Below, piece by piece: positions 44,860 through 54,585 of a stretch of 64,000 bases of DNA. Source of the DNA: Granulosicoccaceae sp. 1_MG-2023 (lineage in GTDB: Bacteria; Pseudomonadota; Gammaproteobacteria; Granulosicoccales; Granulosicoccaceae); assembly GCA_030546905.1 (NCBI GenBank), contig JAUOPI010000003.1, positions 1-64,000 on the forward strand. The letters run 5' to 3'. Both the position numbers and the translations under genes were made by a program. The notes beneath the pieces were generated by a model. It saw only the letters and a list, made by a program, of their open reading frames with translations, was not told the DNA's origin and did no database searches. The first letter of the stretch is position 1. Each line of letters opens with the position of its first letter.

Positions 44860-45861
44860 TTATCTAAGAGAGTAATACCGCACACCGTCAGCACCTGTCT
44901 CACACGCCACCTCAGCCCTTTCGCACAGATAGTTCAGACAGGCCGTGGCCTCGCCGGTGGCCAGACTGTAGATCATAAAGTCCTCCGTGGTGATCTCACG
45001 GCCGAACAAAGGCGCAAACAAATCGATCACCCGTTTCGGCCCCGTCGCCAAAGCCTCACACAAGGCGGCCATTGCCCGCGCCTGATCGGCGATCAGCGCG
45101 TCGAGCCGTGCATGCAAACCGGTGAAACAATGCTGATGCGCCGGCAGCACCAGCACATCATCGGGGATTTGCGCTTTCAGTTTGTGCAATGACCCGAGCC
45201 AGTCCGCCATGGGATTCGCCTCCGGCTCCTGCGCTAACACCGACACATTGGAGGAGATGCCGGGCAAGACCTGATCACCGGAGATAAGCAATTTGCTCTC
45301 AGCGCAATAAAGACAAGCGTGCTCGGGCGAATGACCACTGCCCACCACGACCCGCCAGCGACGCCCCCCGATAAGGTGCTCCTGTCCTTCCCGCAGGCGG
45401 CGGTAGTGACGCGGCAGAGGCGACACCGTTTCACTATATCGGTGGTAACGGCCCCGGTAGGTATTGATGTCGGCCTCAGACCAACCCGCACCCTTGTAAA
45501 AGTGCACAACGTCCTCAGGCATGGTGGCCTCAGCGGCCTGCGCCTCCAGCACCCGGCAGCTCAGGTATTCACCTCGGGTCATCCAGAATTGCGCTGCACC
45601 GCGCGCCATCAACCAGCCGGCCATCCCGATATGATCCGGATGCAGATGCGTGACAAAGACACGGCGCAGCGCCAATCCATCGGGTAAAGACGCCAGGAGC
45701 TTTTCCCAGGCCGCTTGCGCATCCCCGGTGCGCATACCGGTATCGACCACCGAAAAGCCATCCTCGTCACGCAACAACCAGATATTGATACGTCGCAGCT
45801 TACCGGGTACAGGGATACAAGCCCGGTAAAGACCGTCGCACACCTCTTCGGCGACGCCCAT
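44860..45861 (-). CDS. MBL-fold metallohydrolase
   Basis: The protein has the metallo-beta-lactamase motif THLHPDHIG (two-metal site), with further ligands in SGHSPEHACLY and SGDQVLPGIS. These enzymes hydrolyse thioesters or lactones. Its position at the end of an acyl-CoA catabolic operon suggests a thioesterase-like or salvage role. The start MGVAEEVCDG at 45861 is chosen (333 residues) because it lies after the ligase stop codon; upstream ATGs at 45924 and 45975 would overlap the ligase gene. Substrate unknown. Confidence 0.82.
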   Translation of the reverse strand: MGVAEEVCDGLYRACIPVPGKLRRINIWLLRDEDGFSVVDTGMRTGDAQAAWEKLLASLPDGLALRRVFVTHLHPDHIGMAGWLMARGAAQFWMTRGEYLSCRVLEAQAAEATMPEDVVHFYKGAGWSEADINTYRGRYHRYSETVSPLPRHYRRLREGQEHLIGGRRWRVVVGSGHSPEHACLYCAESKLLISGDQVLPGISSNVSVLAQEPEANPMADWLGSLHKLKAQIPDDVLVLPAHQHCFTGLHARLDALIADQARAMAALCEALATGPKRVIDLFAPLFGREITTEDFMIYSLATGEATACLNYLCERAEVACETGADGVRYYSLR

Positions 45862-45889
45862 TTCCGGTTTTCGGGACAGACCTGCAATA

Positions 45890-47566
45890 TCAGGCACAGT
45901 GCAAACCCTGCTTGCGCGCATCATCCTGTAATTTGCGCCACATAATCTTGCCTGTACCGGATTTGGGCAGCTCATCCAGAACCGATACTGACGTGGGCAC
46001 CTTATAGGCGGCCATATGTGCTTTACACCAGGCGAGTATATCGTCCTCGGTCAGATCCGCCGGCGCATCGGGCTTGAGCACCACCAACGCTTTGGCGGTT
46101 TCCCCGCGTTTGGCATCCGGCACCGCAATCACACAGGCTTCATGAATGGCCGGGTGACCATACATAATACTCTCCACTTCCGCCGGCCATACCTTGAATC
46201 CGGAGGCGTTAATCATCCGTTTCAGGCGGTCAACCATAAAGAAATAGCCTTCCGCATCACGGAAGCCCAGATCACCGGTGCGCAAAAAGCGACGCCCGTC
46301 GATCTCAATAAAGCTGTTGGCCGTGGCCTGCGGATCATTCCAGTACTCGCGCATCACCTGCGCACCGTACAAGACAATCTCGCCGGTTTCGCCATCCGCC
46401 AGTTCTGACAGATCAGACGGGTCAATCACCCGCGCATCAACACCGAATGTGGCCATACCCAGACACTGGCGCTTACCCCGCTCAATCGGATTGCCGAGAA
46501 TAAAGGCCGCCGTCTCCGTCAGCCCGTAGCCTTCGTTGAAGACGATATTGAACTGCTCGTCCAGCTTGCGCGAAATCGCTTCCGGCATGGCCGCGCCACC
46601 GCCCATTAGCTTGCTGAGGGCGGATATATCGTGATTGTCCAGATCCGGATTGGAGAAGAAGTCAACGATCATCGACGGCGGCGCGCTCCATTGCGACACC
46701 TTGTAGCGTTCGATCAGTTGCAGCGCCACATCGCGGTCCCAGCGCTGCATCAGAACCATGGTCGCGCCGTTAAAGACCGGCCCGTTCATACCGCCTTGCA
46801 TACCGAGAAAATGAAACAAAGGCGCTATGGCCAGAGACACATGCGCCGGCGTACCACCACGCCAGACCGCCGCAGACGCCACCGCCGCCAAGACCGAATT
46901 ATGCGTATGCACACAGCCCTTGGGATGTCCGGTCGTGCCGGAGGTGTAGCCGATCACCGCCAGATCTTCGCCTTTGCCGGTAAACTCTGCCGGTTCCGCC
47001 CCGCTCCTCAGCGCATCCCGCCATAGCGTCACCCCGGGGCCGCTAAGCTCCCTGAGCGGCGCCTGCACAGCCTCCGGCAACCGCAGGTCAGTCGGTGTTT
47101 CAATGTACTCAGAATAGGCGTGAACCAGCAGGCGGTCCACGTCCCCCGAGGCCAGCAAAGGTGCCGCATTCTCATACAACTCCTGCCCCAAAAGCACAGT
47201 ACGCGCCCCGCTGTTACTGACGCAATAGGCCAGTTCGTCTGCGAGATTCATGGGGTTAACCGGCACGACCACGGCCTGTGCACGGGAAATAGCGTAATAA
47301 GCGATAATAAACTGCGGGCTGTTCTGCGAATATAAGACAACCCTGTCGCCGGACTTGACACCACACTGATGCTGCAGATAGGCCGCCAGCGCCAGTACCT
47401 CACGGTGCAAACGGGCGTAGCTCAGCTGTGAGTCGTAAAACACAACCGCCGGTTTGTCCGGATAGCGTGTCGCGGCGACCTCAAGGTTGTAGTAAAGACT
47501 GGTCTGCGGCATTGCCAGTGTACGCGGCAAGCCCGTAGGCCAATACCTGTCTTGTTCGATTTTCAT
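45890..47566 (-). CDS. AMP-forming acyl-CoA synthetase
   Basis: The 558-residue ligase shows the adenylation motifs in order: YTSGTTGHPKG (about 209), NEGYGLTE, LRTGDLGFRDAEGYFFMVDR, the hinge Lys region RMINASGFKVWPAEVE and the C-terminal catalytic Lys in PKSGTGKIMWR. It activates a carboxylic acid with ATP and CoA. It closely resembles medium- to long-chain acyl-CoA synthetases; the real substrate is not known. It sits after the CitE-like lyase gene with a 111-base gap. Confidence 0.88.
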   Translation of the reverse strand: MKIEQDRYWPTGLPRTLAMPQTSLYYNLEVAATRYPDKPAVVFYDSQLSYARLHREVLALAAYLQHQCGVKSGDRVVLYSQNSPQFIIAYYAISRAQAVVVPVNPMNLADELAYCVSNSGARTVLLGQELYENAAPLLASGDVDRLLVHAYSEYIETPTDLRLPEAVQAPLRELSGPGVTLWRDALRSGAEPAEFTGKGEDLAVIGYTSGTTGHPKGCVHTHNSVLAAVASAAVWRGGTPAHVSLAIAPLFHFLGMQGGMNGPVFNGATMVLMQRWDRDVALQLIERYKVSQWSAPPSMIVDFFSNPDLDNHDISALSKLMGGGAAMPEAISRKLDEQFNIVFNEGYGLTETAAFILGNPIERGKRQCLGMATFGVDARVIDPSDLSELADGETGEIVLYGAQVMREYWNDPQATANSFIEIDGRRFLRTGDLGFRDAEGYFFMVDRLKRMINASGFKVWPAEVESIMYGHPAIHEACVIAVPDAKRGETAKALVVLKPDAPADLTEDDILAWCKAHMAAYKVPTSVSVLDELPKSGTGKIMWRKLQDDARKQGLHCA

Positions 47567-47677
47567 GATTTTCCTCCCGACTCCTCATCTGATGTTCTGC
47601 CGGCGACAACAACTCAGATGTTATTTTTTTCAGTGAAATCTGCTTGCGCGCGCCATCAGGCCCGCGGCAAGACGCCG

Positions 47678-48493
47678 CTAATCGGCACGCGCGAGTATGG
47701 TTCTGGCCATGGCAATGACCGGCGCGTCGACCATCTGCCCGTCGACCTTGAACGCGCCGTCGCCGGCCGCAGCCGCCTCAACGACTTTCTTTGCCCAGGC
47801 CAGCTGCGCCGGCCCCGGCGAGAACCCTGCCCGTACCGGGGCAATCTGTTTCGGATGAATACACAGCATACCGCTGAAACCCATATTCCGTGCGTGGCGC
47901 GCACGCGCAAGCACCGCGCCCTCATCGTCAAACACAGGAAATACCGTATCTACCGGTGCGGCCAGTCCTGCCGCACGTGAGTGCAGCAACAACTGATAGC
48001 GGCACTGATCCAGCACCGCATCGGCCCCATCTGTACCGCTTTCCACGCCCAGATCGTCACACAGATCCAGACCTCCGAAGCTGAGCCGGCTGACCGCCGG
48101 GCGCGACGCAATCGCAGCCAGCGCCAGCAGCCCGGAGGCCGACTCGATCAAGGGTATAACCGGCTTGCCGGCGCCGGACACGGCATCAATATCTGCGGCC
48201 GACTCGGCTTTCGGTAACATGATCCCGCCAACTTTGGCATGTTTCGCACACAGGGCCAGATCAGCTTCGAAATAGGCACTGCCACAGGCATTAATCCGCA
48301 CATAAACCGGCGCACCGGTATAAGCGGTGAGAAAGAGATCGGTCGCATCACGCGCTGCCTCTTTGGCCTCCTCCGGCACCGCATCCTCCAGATCAATGAT
48401 GACCGCACTGGCGTTACTGGCCACGGCCTTGGGGATGCGCTCCGGACGTGAGGCCGGAACAAACAGCATGGTTTTCAATTCTCCGCCTTGCAT
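47678..48493 (-). CDS. CitE-like citramalyl-CoA lyase candidate
   Basis: The 271-residue HpcH/HpaI-type aldolase has LFVPASRPERIPKAVASNA, IIDLEDAVPEEAK (metal and substrate Asp/Glu) and FSGMLCIHPKQIAPV, the signature of the CitE subfamily. Such enzymes split citramalyl-CoA to pyruvate and acetyl-CoA, or malyl-CoA. The neighbours (CaiB-type CoA-transferase, MaoC-like hydratase, acyl-CoA dehydrogenase) match the operon that degrades itaconate in Pseudomonas aeruginosa, in which this is the final lyase (Ccl). The function is inferred from context. Confidence 0.8.
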   Translation of the reverse strand: MQGGELKTMLFVPASRPERIPKAVASNASAVIIDLEDAVPEEAKEAARDATDLFLTAYTGAPVYVRINACGSAYFEADLALCAKHAKVGGIMLPKAESAADIDAVSGAGKPVIPLIESASGLLALAAIASRPAVSRLSFGGLDLCDDLGVESGTDGADAVLDQCRYQLLLHSRAAGLAAPVDTVFPVFDDEGAVLARARHARNMGFSGMLCIHPKQIAPVRAGFSPGPAQLAWAKKVVEAAAAGDGAFKVDGQMVDAPVIAMARTILARAD

Positions 48494-48529
48494 GGTGAGC
48501 TTCCTGTCGTTTTTATTATTCGGCAGCGA

Positions 48530-49729
48530 TCAGATCACGCCGTCCTGTTTCAGACCGGCTATGGCTTCGTCGTCAAAACCGAGCCCTGCCAGAATCTGCG
48601 CGCTATGCTCGCCGGCTGCCGGCACCGGACCGACCGCCTCAGCAAAGCTCAAGCCCGGTGCTTTGAGGGCCGCAAGTTCACCCGCCGGGGTAGTCACCTT
48701 TTGCCAGCGCTCACGCGCGGCCAGTTGCGGATGCTGCCAGACCTGCGACATCGTATTGACCGCAGCATTGGCGATACCGGCGGCATCCAGTCGTCGTATG
48801 ACCTGCTCGAGCGTCATAGCCGAGAACAGCTCGCAGATCAGCGCACCGAGCGACGCACGATTGGCCGAGCGGCTGGCGTTATCCGCATAACGCGGGTCCT
48901 GAAGCAGTTCCGCACGCTCAAGTACCGCGTCACAAAACACCTGCCACTCTCGTTCATTCTGCAAGCCCAGCATCACCGTTCTGCCATCGCCGACCGGAAA
49001 AGGCCCGTAGGGATAGATGGTGGCATGCGAGGCGCCGCTACGCGGCGGTGGCGGCGCACCCTCGTAGCTGTAATACAAGGGATAACCCATCCACTCGACC
49101 ATGCACTCAAGCATGGAGACATCAATATGCACACCCTCGCCTGTGCGTGCGCGTAACAACAAAGCCGACAAAATCGAGTTGACCGCAAACATAGCGGCCG
49201 AAATATCAGCAACCGAGCAACCGGCCTTGGCCATCCCGTCCGGCCCGGCCGAACCGGTCACCGAAAGAAAACCGCTTTCGCTCTGTATCATCAGGTCATA
49301 GGCTTTCTTGTTGCCGTAAGGCCCGCCCCGGCCGTAGCCGGAGATCTCGCAGACAATCAGGCCGGGATAGCGCCGGTGCAAGGCTGCAAACGAAAGTCCC
49401 ATGCGCCCGGCCGCGCCCGGTGCCAGGTTATGTACCAACACGTCCGCATCCGCCAGCAAACGCTGCAAAATAGCCTGCCCCTGCTCTGATTTGAGATTCA
49501 GGCTAAGGCTTTGTTTGGATCGGTTCGCCCAGACAAAATGCGATGACAAGCCGGCGGCACGCCGGTCATAGGCGCGCGCAAAATCGCCACCGTCACGGCG
49601 CTCGACCTTTATCACCCGGGCCCCTTGTTCGGCCAGCTGGCGCGTGCAGAAAGGTGCCGCCACGGCCTGCTCCAGAGAAAGCACCGTAATCCCGTGAAGT
49701 GGCAGGTTTGTAGTGTTAGTGTCTGTCAC
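48530..49729 (-). CDS. CaiB/BaiF type III CoA-transferase
   Basis: The 399-residue protein starts LPLHGITVLSLEQAVAAPFCTRQLAEQGA, then VIKVERRDGGDFAR, and has WANRSKQSLSLNLKSEQG, all family III CoA-transferase landmarks. A catalytic Asp is likely in YDLMIQSESGFLSVTG (about residue 145). It moves CoA between two organic acids, in the itaconate pathway from succinyl-CoA to itaconate (Ict). It lies 36 bases before the lyase gene. Confidence 0.85.
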   Translation of the reverse strand: MTDTNTTNLPLHGITVLSLEQAVAAPFCTRQLAEQGARVIKVERRDGGDFARAYDRRAAGLSSHFVWANRSKQSLSLNLKSEQGQAILQRLLADADVLVHNLAPGAAGRMGLSFAALHRRYPGLIVCEISGYGRGGPYGNKKAYDLMIQSESGFLSVTGSAGPDGMAKAGCSVADISAAMFAVNSILSALLLRARTGEGVHIDVSMLECMVEWMGYPLYYSYEGAPPPPRSGASHATIYPYGPFPVGDGRTVMLGLQNEREWQVFCDAVLERAELLQDPRYADNASRSANRASLGALICELFSAMTLEQVIRRLDAAGIANAAVNTMSQVWQHPQLAARERWQKVTTPAGELAALKAPGLSFAEAVGPVPAAGEHSAQILAGLGFDDEAIAGLKQDGVI

Positions 49730-49753
49730 AGCGAGAATCCCTCCCTGCCCGCC

Positions 49754-50917
49754 TCAGAAGGAACGGGGCAATTCCAACAGGTGTTCGGCAACATAGGACA
49801 AAATCAGATTGGTCGAGATCGGCGCCACCTGATAGAGACGGGTTTCGCGGAATTTGCGTTCCACATCGTATTCGTTGGCAAACCCGAAGCCGCCGTGGGT
49901 CTGCAAACACACATTGGCCGCCTCCCACGAGGCTTCGGCTGCCAGATACTTGGCCATATTGGCACTGGCACCGGCGTTGCGCCCGCTGTCATATTCCTCA
50001 CAGGCCCGCCAACGCATCAAATCAGCGGCTTCCACATTGATATGCGCCTTGGCGATCGGGAACTGCACGCCCTGGTTCTGCCCGATCGGCCGGCCGAACA
50101 CCTCACGCTCACTGGCATAGTTGCGGGCTTTTTCAATAAACCAACGTCCGTCGCCGATACACTCGGCCGCGATCAAAGTGCGTTCGGCATTAAGCCCGTC
50201 GAGAATATAACGAAAGCCTTTGCCTTCTTCGCCGATCAGATTCGCCGCCGGGATCTTCAGATTGTCGAAAAACAGCTCGTTGGTTTCGTGGTTGACCATA
50301 TTGGCGATGGGCTGCACGGACAGGCCGTTACCGATGGCCTGCTGCAGATCAACAATAAAAATCGACATGCCTTCGGACTTGCGCTTTACCTGCTCCAAGG
50401 GTGTGGTGCGCGCCAGCAGAATCATCAGATCAGAATGCTGGATACGTGAGATCCAGACTTTCTGTCCGTTGACGATATAGCTATCGCCATCACGCACGGC
50501 GGTGGTTTTGATTTTCGTTGTATCGGTGCCGGTGGTCGGTTCAGTCACGCCCATTGACTGCAGACGCAAGCGCCCTGCGGCAATTTCCGGCAGATACCGC
50601 TGCTTCTGTGCATCGCTGCCGTGTCGCAACAGCGTAAACATGTTGTACATCTGCCCGTGAACAGTACCGGAGTTACCACCGGCACGATTGACCTCTTCGA
50701 GAATCACCGACGCTTCTGCAAGCCCGAGTCCGGAGCCGCCGTATTCCTCCGGAATCATCGCCGCCAGCCAGCCCGCTTGCGTCATGGCCTCAACAAATTC
50801 CTCCGGAAATGCCTTACGCGCGTCAATGCCACGCCAGTAGGCCGCATCAAACTGACTGCACAAACCTCTTACGCCCTCGCGTATATCCTCATAAGCTGCC
50901 ACTGTTGTGCTGTTCAT
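49754..50917 (-). CDS. Acyl-CoA dehydrogenase
   Basis: The 387-residue flavoprotein has the N-terminal helical domain with IPEEYGGSGLGLAEASVIL, the FAD-binding strand LQSMGVTEPTTGTDTTKIKT and QTHGGFGFANEYDVERKFRETR at the C-terminus. The catalytic base is probably the Glu in this last segment or a nearby position. It oxidises a short acyl-CoA, possibly a branched C5 dicarboxyl-CoA such as methylsuccinyl-CoA. An equivalent gene is found in the Pseudomonas itaconate operon. Confidence 0.87.
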   Translation of the reverse strand: MNSTTVAAYEDIREGVRGLCSQFDAAYWRGIDARKAFPEEFVEAMTQAGWLAAMIPEEYGGSGLGLAEASVILEEVNRAGGNSGTVHGQMYNMFTLLRHGSDAQKQRYLPEIAAGRLRLQSMGVTEPTTGTDTTKIKTTAVRDGDSYIVNGQKVWISRIQHSDLMILLARTTPLEQVKRKSEGMSIFIVDLQQAIGNGLSVQPIANMVNHETNELFFDNLKIPAANLIGEEGKGFRYILDGLNAERTLIAAECIGDGRWFIEKARNYASEREVFGRPIGQNQGVQFPIAKAHINVEAADLMRWRACEEYDSGRNAGASANMAKYLAAEASWEAANVCLQTHGGFGFANEYDVERKFRETRLYQVAPISTNLILSYVAEHLLELPRSF

Positions 50918-51754
50918 TCAGTTATCCTCCGTAAATACAAGCTCGGCCTCATGCGCGGGACCATCTTCGTTCGCCGCCCACAGCGCCGCCCTTCCCTCAG
51001 TACTGAAGCATCCGGCCACATCGAAGGGCTTATTCACGGTCAAAGGCCGCAATCCCCGGTAAGTCAACTTCAGCGGACGCAGTTGCGGATTGGCCTCACG
51101 GAATGCCTGCAGCATCAGCGTGGCGATCATCGGGCCGTGCACAACCAGATCCGGATAGCCTTCGGTTTGCGTGGTATAGGGATAGTCGTAGTGAATACGA
51201 TGGCCGTTAAAGGTCACCGCCGAGTAACGGAACAACAGCAAGTGAGACGGTTCGACCGTGCGGCACCACTGCGGCTCTGCCAGCGGCTTATCCAGACTCA
51301 GGCGCGGTGCTGCCGGCGCCTTATAGACAATGTCCTGCTCTTCGCTGATACACAGCTCACCGTCCTGGCAGTATTCATGGGCCACGGTAACAAACAGCAA
51401 GTTCCCCGAACGGCCGGTCTTTTCCGTCACAGCCCTGATCTTCGAGCGACGCTCAGCGGGCAGACCAATACGCAAAGCATGGTGGAAGTTCACCCGCCCG
51501 CCGGCCCACATACGCGTATTACCGGCCGATTTGGGCAAAAAGCCGCCGGGCGCGATATGGCCGTCAGGGCCTGTGCCCGACGGCGGCACGGGGATCTGAA
51601 AAAATGCCCAGTGCCACAGCGCTGCAAGCGCGTCCCCTTCGCCCGGAGCCGGAAGATCAAACGTAGCCGCAATACGCGCGGCATGCGAAGGGTCAAGCCG
51701 GTCGCGGCAGAATTCCTCTTTTCCAATCCAACTTTGCGGAGAATCCGACATCAC
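50918..51754 (-). CDS. MaoC-like / FAS1-like hydratase, itaconyl-CoA hydratase candidate
   Basis: The 278-residue protein belongs to the HTD2/mesaconyl-C4-CoA hydratase-like group with a double hot-dog fold. Recognisable pieces are WAGGRVNFHHALRIG, FVTVAHEYCQDGELCISEEQDIVYK and FRYSAVTFNGHRIHYDYPYTT, the last holding the catalytic Asn-His pair. In itaconate breakdown the equivalent enzyme (Ich) hydrates itaconyl-CoA to citramalyl-CoA. It abuts the dehydrogenase gene without a gap, so the two are co-translated. Confidence 0.83.
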   Translation of the reverse strand: MMSDSPQSWIGKEEFCRDRLDPSHAARIAATFDLPAPGEGDALAALWHWAFFQIPVPPSGTGPDGHIAPGGFLPKSAGNTRMWAGGRVNFHHALRIGLPAERRSKIRAVTEKTGRSGNLLFVTVAHEYCQDGELCISEEQDIVYKAPAAPRLSLDKPLAEPQWCRTVEPSHLLLFRYSAVTFNGHRIHYDYPYTTQTEGYPDLVVHGPMIATLMLQAFREANPQLRPLKLTYRGLRPLTVNKPFDVAGCFSTEGRAALWAANEDGPAHEAELVFTEDN

Positions 51755-51877
51755 AGCTCCTCTTATCAGTTCTTTTTCAGTTGTTCTCGTTATTCAAATG
51801 CGGCAAGGAGCTGGACGAAGGTATCCGCAACCCTGACACAGGCGACAGCAGCATCTCAGGGCGGTTTCAGCAACCGC

Positions 51878-53215
51878 CTACCAGGGCAGACTCAGCAGTG
51901 CGCAACAGGCGCTACAGATGACCAACATAATCAGCGAAAATCGCATACTCCAGCCGTAACTTGCCTCCCGCGCGTCATAGCCCGTGCAACGCTCCAGCAA
52001 CAGCGCATTGGCCGAATAGGGCGTGCCGGATATGGTGATTCCCCAACCGGCGATCATTGCCAGGCCAAGCCCCGCAAGCCCGTATTCAGGCCAGATCGGA
52101 CCGAGAATGCTACCGCTCAGCGTACCGGAGATAATCGGATTAATGCCCAGGGTGCCGCCGAGAAAAAACAACCATGGCACAGCCATCGCAATCAACGGCC
52201 AAAGCACCACCGGCAGCGTGAAATCCGCCCCCAGCCAGCCCAGGGCAAAACTGCCGATAACGCCGCCCAGAAACGAAGAGCCACCCATAATCGCCAGTTC
52301 ATTATTCGCCATGCCCAGCGACGGCATGGCCACAGCGCCATCGCACACACGCCGGAAGACAAGCCCGACCAGCACCGCAAGCAGACAACTCAGGGTCACG
52401 GCCTGCGAATAGACAAAACCACAGGCCGTCAGCGCAAACGCGCCAAGGCAAATCAGCGCGATAATCCCGATAAACCGCAACCACGGCCCCAGAGCCGATT
52501 CCGCAGCGGCGCAATCATCCGCCAGCAGCTCGCGGGCTGATTCAGGCTCCCTGACCAAAGCCCCGCTGAACAAGTACAACAAGGCAAACGGCAGCCCTAA
52601 GGCGATCACTTGCCAGCTTGTCAGACCGGGTAACAGAGTGACGGTCATAACCACGGAAATTGACAGCGGCGAGGCCATCGGCGACGCGGCAAAGCCACGC
52701 ACCACGGCACGCGCCGCGTTGCGCGCGGTGGCACTGTCACCCTGCTCGCGCACCTGCACACCGATCATGGTCGCCACCACACCGACCGCGCCGAAATTCA
52801 GCGGCACAGAAAGCAAGGCTGTCCCGCAGGTCATGCCCAGATAGCGGAACAAGGCATTGCCGGCAAACAAGCTACGCGAAATGCGCTTCAGATCGTCAGA
52901 CTGACCAAGCACCGCTGACAAGAGCATCACGGTAATGATCAGAGCGCCGATGCGCGACATATTACCGACCGCCTTATCCACTGCCGCCGGTTGATAAACC
53001 AGCCCCACGAGCCCGGACAGCAACACCAGACACAGGATTACCCGACCGACCCGGCGCAGGTTGGTCCAACCCAGCAGAATGGTCAGGACCACCAGAGCGC
53101 TGGCGATATAGCGATTAAACGGCAGAAAAACCGCGATACCGGCCAGCAATGCAAGATAGGCAAGCACAGAACGCAAGCGAAGAAAGCGCTGCGCGGCAAT
53201 GGAAGCAGCCGTCAT
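51878..53215 (-). CDS. Polytopic permease, paralogue of the protein at 59346
   Basis: The 445-residue protein has about 11-12 membrane segments. It resembles the permease at 59346-60782 in overall layout and in two stretches: LNFGAVGVVATMIG (there LNIGALNVLGSMV) and VVRGFAASPMASPLSISVVMT (there TLRGFCGVPLWAPTSVTML). No family motif such as SNT is seen, and I cannot name the family. Position after the CoA-transferase genes suggests uptake of the acid that the operon degrades. Start MTAASIAAQ is chosen because an upstream ATG would lie inside the CoA-transferase gene. Confidence 0.72.
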   Translation of the reverse strand: MTAASIAAQRFLRLRSVLAYLALLAGIAVFLPFNRYIASALVVLTILLGWTNLRRVGRVILCLVLLSGLVGLVYQPAAVDKAVGNMSRIGALIITVMLLSAVLGQSDDLKRISRSLFAGNALFRYLGMTCGTALLSVPLNFGAVGVVATMIGVQVREQGDSATARNAARAVVRGFAASPMASPLSISVVMTVTLLPGLTSWQVIALGLPFALLYLFSGALVREPESARELLADDCAAAESALGPWLRFIGIIALICLGAFALTACGFVYSQAVTLSCLLAVLVGLVFRRVCDGAVAMPSLGMANNELAIMGGSSFLGGVIGSFALGWLGADFTLPVVLWPLIAMAVPWLFFLGGTLGINPIISGTLSGSILGPIWPEYGLAGLGLAMIAGWGITISGTPYSANALLLERCTGYDAREASYGWSMRFSLIMLVICSACCALLSLPW

Positions 53216-53270
53216 AGTCTGTCCGTCGGGCTCTTTGCGCCAACCGGCGCGCTCAAAACAGGCAAAACCC

Positions 53271-53918
53271 TCACGCCTCAGCCGCCGGCAAGAGGCGCGC
53301 TTCGGTGACGGCTTGTACTTCCTCAAGCGTATTGCTACCGAACAGTTCCACCACACGAAAGCCTGCCGGCGTCACATCCAACACCGCCAGATCGGTAAAC
53401 ACGCGGCTGACCACCGCCTGGCCGGTCAGAGGATAGGTGCAACGACGCAGCAACTTGGGCATGTTTGCGGCGGTGGTGTGGCGCATAATGACAAACAGCT
53501 TTTTCGCCCCTATGGCCAGATCCATGGCCCCGCCCACGGCCGGCGGAAACTTGTCTTCGTTCGTCGCCCAATTGGCCAGATCACCGTTCTCAGCCACCTG
53601 AAAAGCCCCCAACACCGCAATATCCAGATGGCCGCCGCGCATCATGGCAAAAGACTCGGCATTGTCGAAATAGCAACCACCGGCTAACAGCGTGACATAC
53701 TGTTTGCCCGCATTAATCAGATTAATGTTCTCTTCGCCGGGCGCGGCCGCCGGCCCGACACCGAGAATGCCGTTTTCGCTGTGATAGATAACCTGTTTAT
53801 CGCCGCTGACGAAATTCGCCACTTTGGTCGGCATACCTATACCCAGATTCACATAAGAGCCATCGGGTATATCCTGCGCGACACGACGTGCTATATCAGC
53901 AGAATCAAGCCGGTACAT
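53271..53918 (-). CDS. 3-oxoacid CoA-transferase subunit B
   Basis: The 215-residue protein has the beta subunit signature: IPDGSYVNLGIGMPT, then HSENGILGVGPA with the catalytic Glu, and AVGGAMDLAIGAKKLFVIM. It joins subunit A to form a succinyl-CoA-type transferase acting on a 3-oxo acid or other carboxylate. The gene overlaps subunit A by 14 bases. Which acid is used is unclear (acetoacetate and 3-oxoadipate enzymes look alike). Confidence 0.9.
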   Translation of the reverse strand: MYRLDSADIARRVAQDIPDGSYVNLGIGMPTKVANFVSGDKQVIYHSENGILGVGPAAAPGEENINLINAGKQYVTLLAGGCYFDNAESFAMMRGGHLDIAVLGAFQVAENGDLANWATNEDKFPPAVGGAMDLAIGAKKLFVIMRHTTAANMPKLLRRCTYPLTGQAVVSRVFTDLAVLDVTPAGFRVVELFGSNTLEEVQAVTEARLLPAAEA

Positions 53919-54585
53919 GCTGCGCCTCCTGTGCGACTACGCGATTGACATAAATGCCCGGCGTGACCACACGTTCGGGGTCCAGTTCGCCAAGCTCACG
54001 GATCTCATGCACCTCAGCGATGCTGACGCGCGCAGCCATGGCCATCATGGGATTGAAGTTACGCCCGGCAGTGTCATAGATAAGATTGCCCCAGGGGTCG
54101 GCCAGCTGCGCCTTGAGCAGTGCAAAGTCCGCCGGCAGCGGCTTTTCCAACACATAGCCACGCCCGTCAATCACGCGTGTTTCCTTGCCTTCGGCCAGTG
54201 CTGTGCCATAGGCCGTGGGCGTAAAAAAACCACCGATGCCGGCACCGGCGATACGGATACGTTCGCTGAGCGTGCCCTGCGGAACCAGCTCCAGTTCCAC
54301 CTCCCCGGCCTCAAAACGTTTCTCAAACCACACCGAACCGGCCGAACGCGGAAAGGAACAGACAATCTTTTTGACAAGCCCGTCGCGCAACAGACTGGCT
54401 ATACCCTCTTCTGCAACCCCGGCATTATTCGAAATGATTGTCATATCGCGTGTCCCCTGTTGGCGCAGCGCTTCGATCAGCCTCAGCGGTATACCTGAGT
54501 TACCGAACCCGCCGATCATCACGCTTGCACCATCGGGGATATCCGCCACCGCTTCACGCAGCGATCCCAGCCGTTTATCGATCAT
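53905..54585 (-). CDS. 3-oxoacid CoA-transferase subunit A
   Basis: The 226-residue alpha subunit carries MIGGFGNSGIPLRLIEAL, TIISNNAGVAEEGIASLL and a Gly-rich IAGAGIGGFFTPTAYGT loop, then NFNPMMAMAA. It pairs with the B subunit and overlaps the transporter gene upstream by 11 bases. Together with the CaiB-type enzyme it gives the operon two different ways to load CoA. Confidence 0.9.
   Translation of the reverse strand: MIDKRLGSLREAVADIPDGASVMIGGFGNSGIPLRLIEALRQQGTRDMTIISNNAGVAEEGIASLLRDGLVKKIVCSFPRSAGSVWFEKRFEAGEVELELVPQGTLSERIRIAGAGIGGFFTPTAYGTALAEGKETRVIDGRGYVLEKPLPADFALLKAQLADPWGNLIYDTAGRNFNPMMAMAARVSIAEVHEIRELGELDPERVVTPGIYVNRVVAQEAQHVPA

Noticed and set aside
50621-52540. 639-codon plus-strand open frame
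   Set aside because: It spans three well-supported minus-strand genes and shows no domain, so it is a by-product of high GC.
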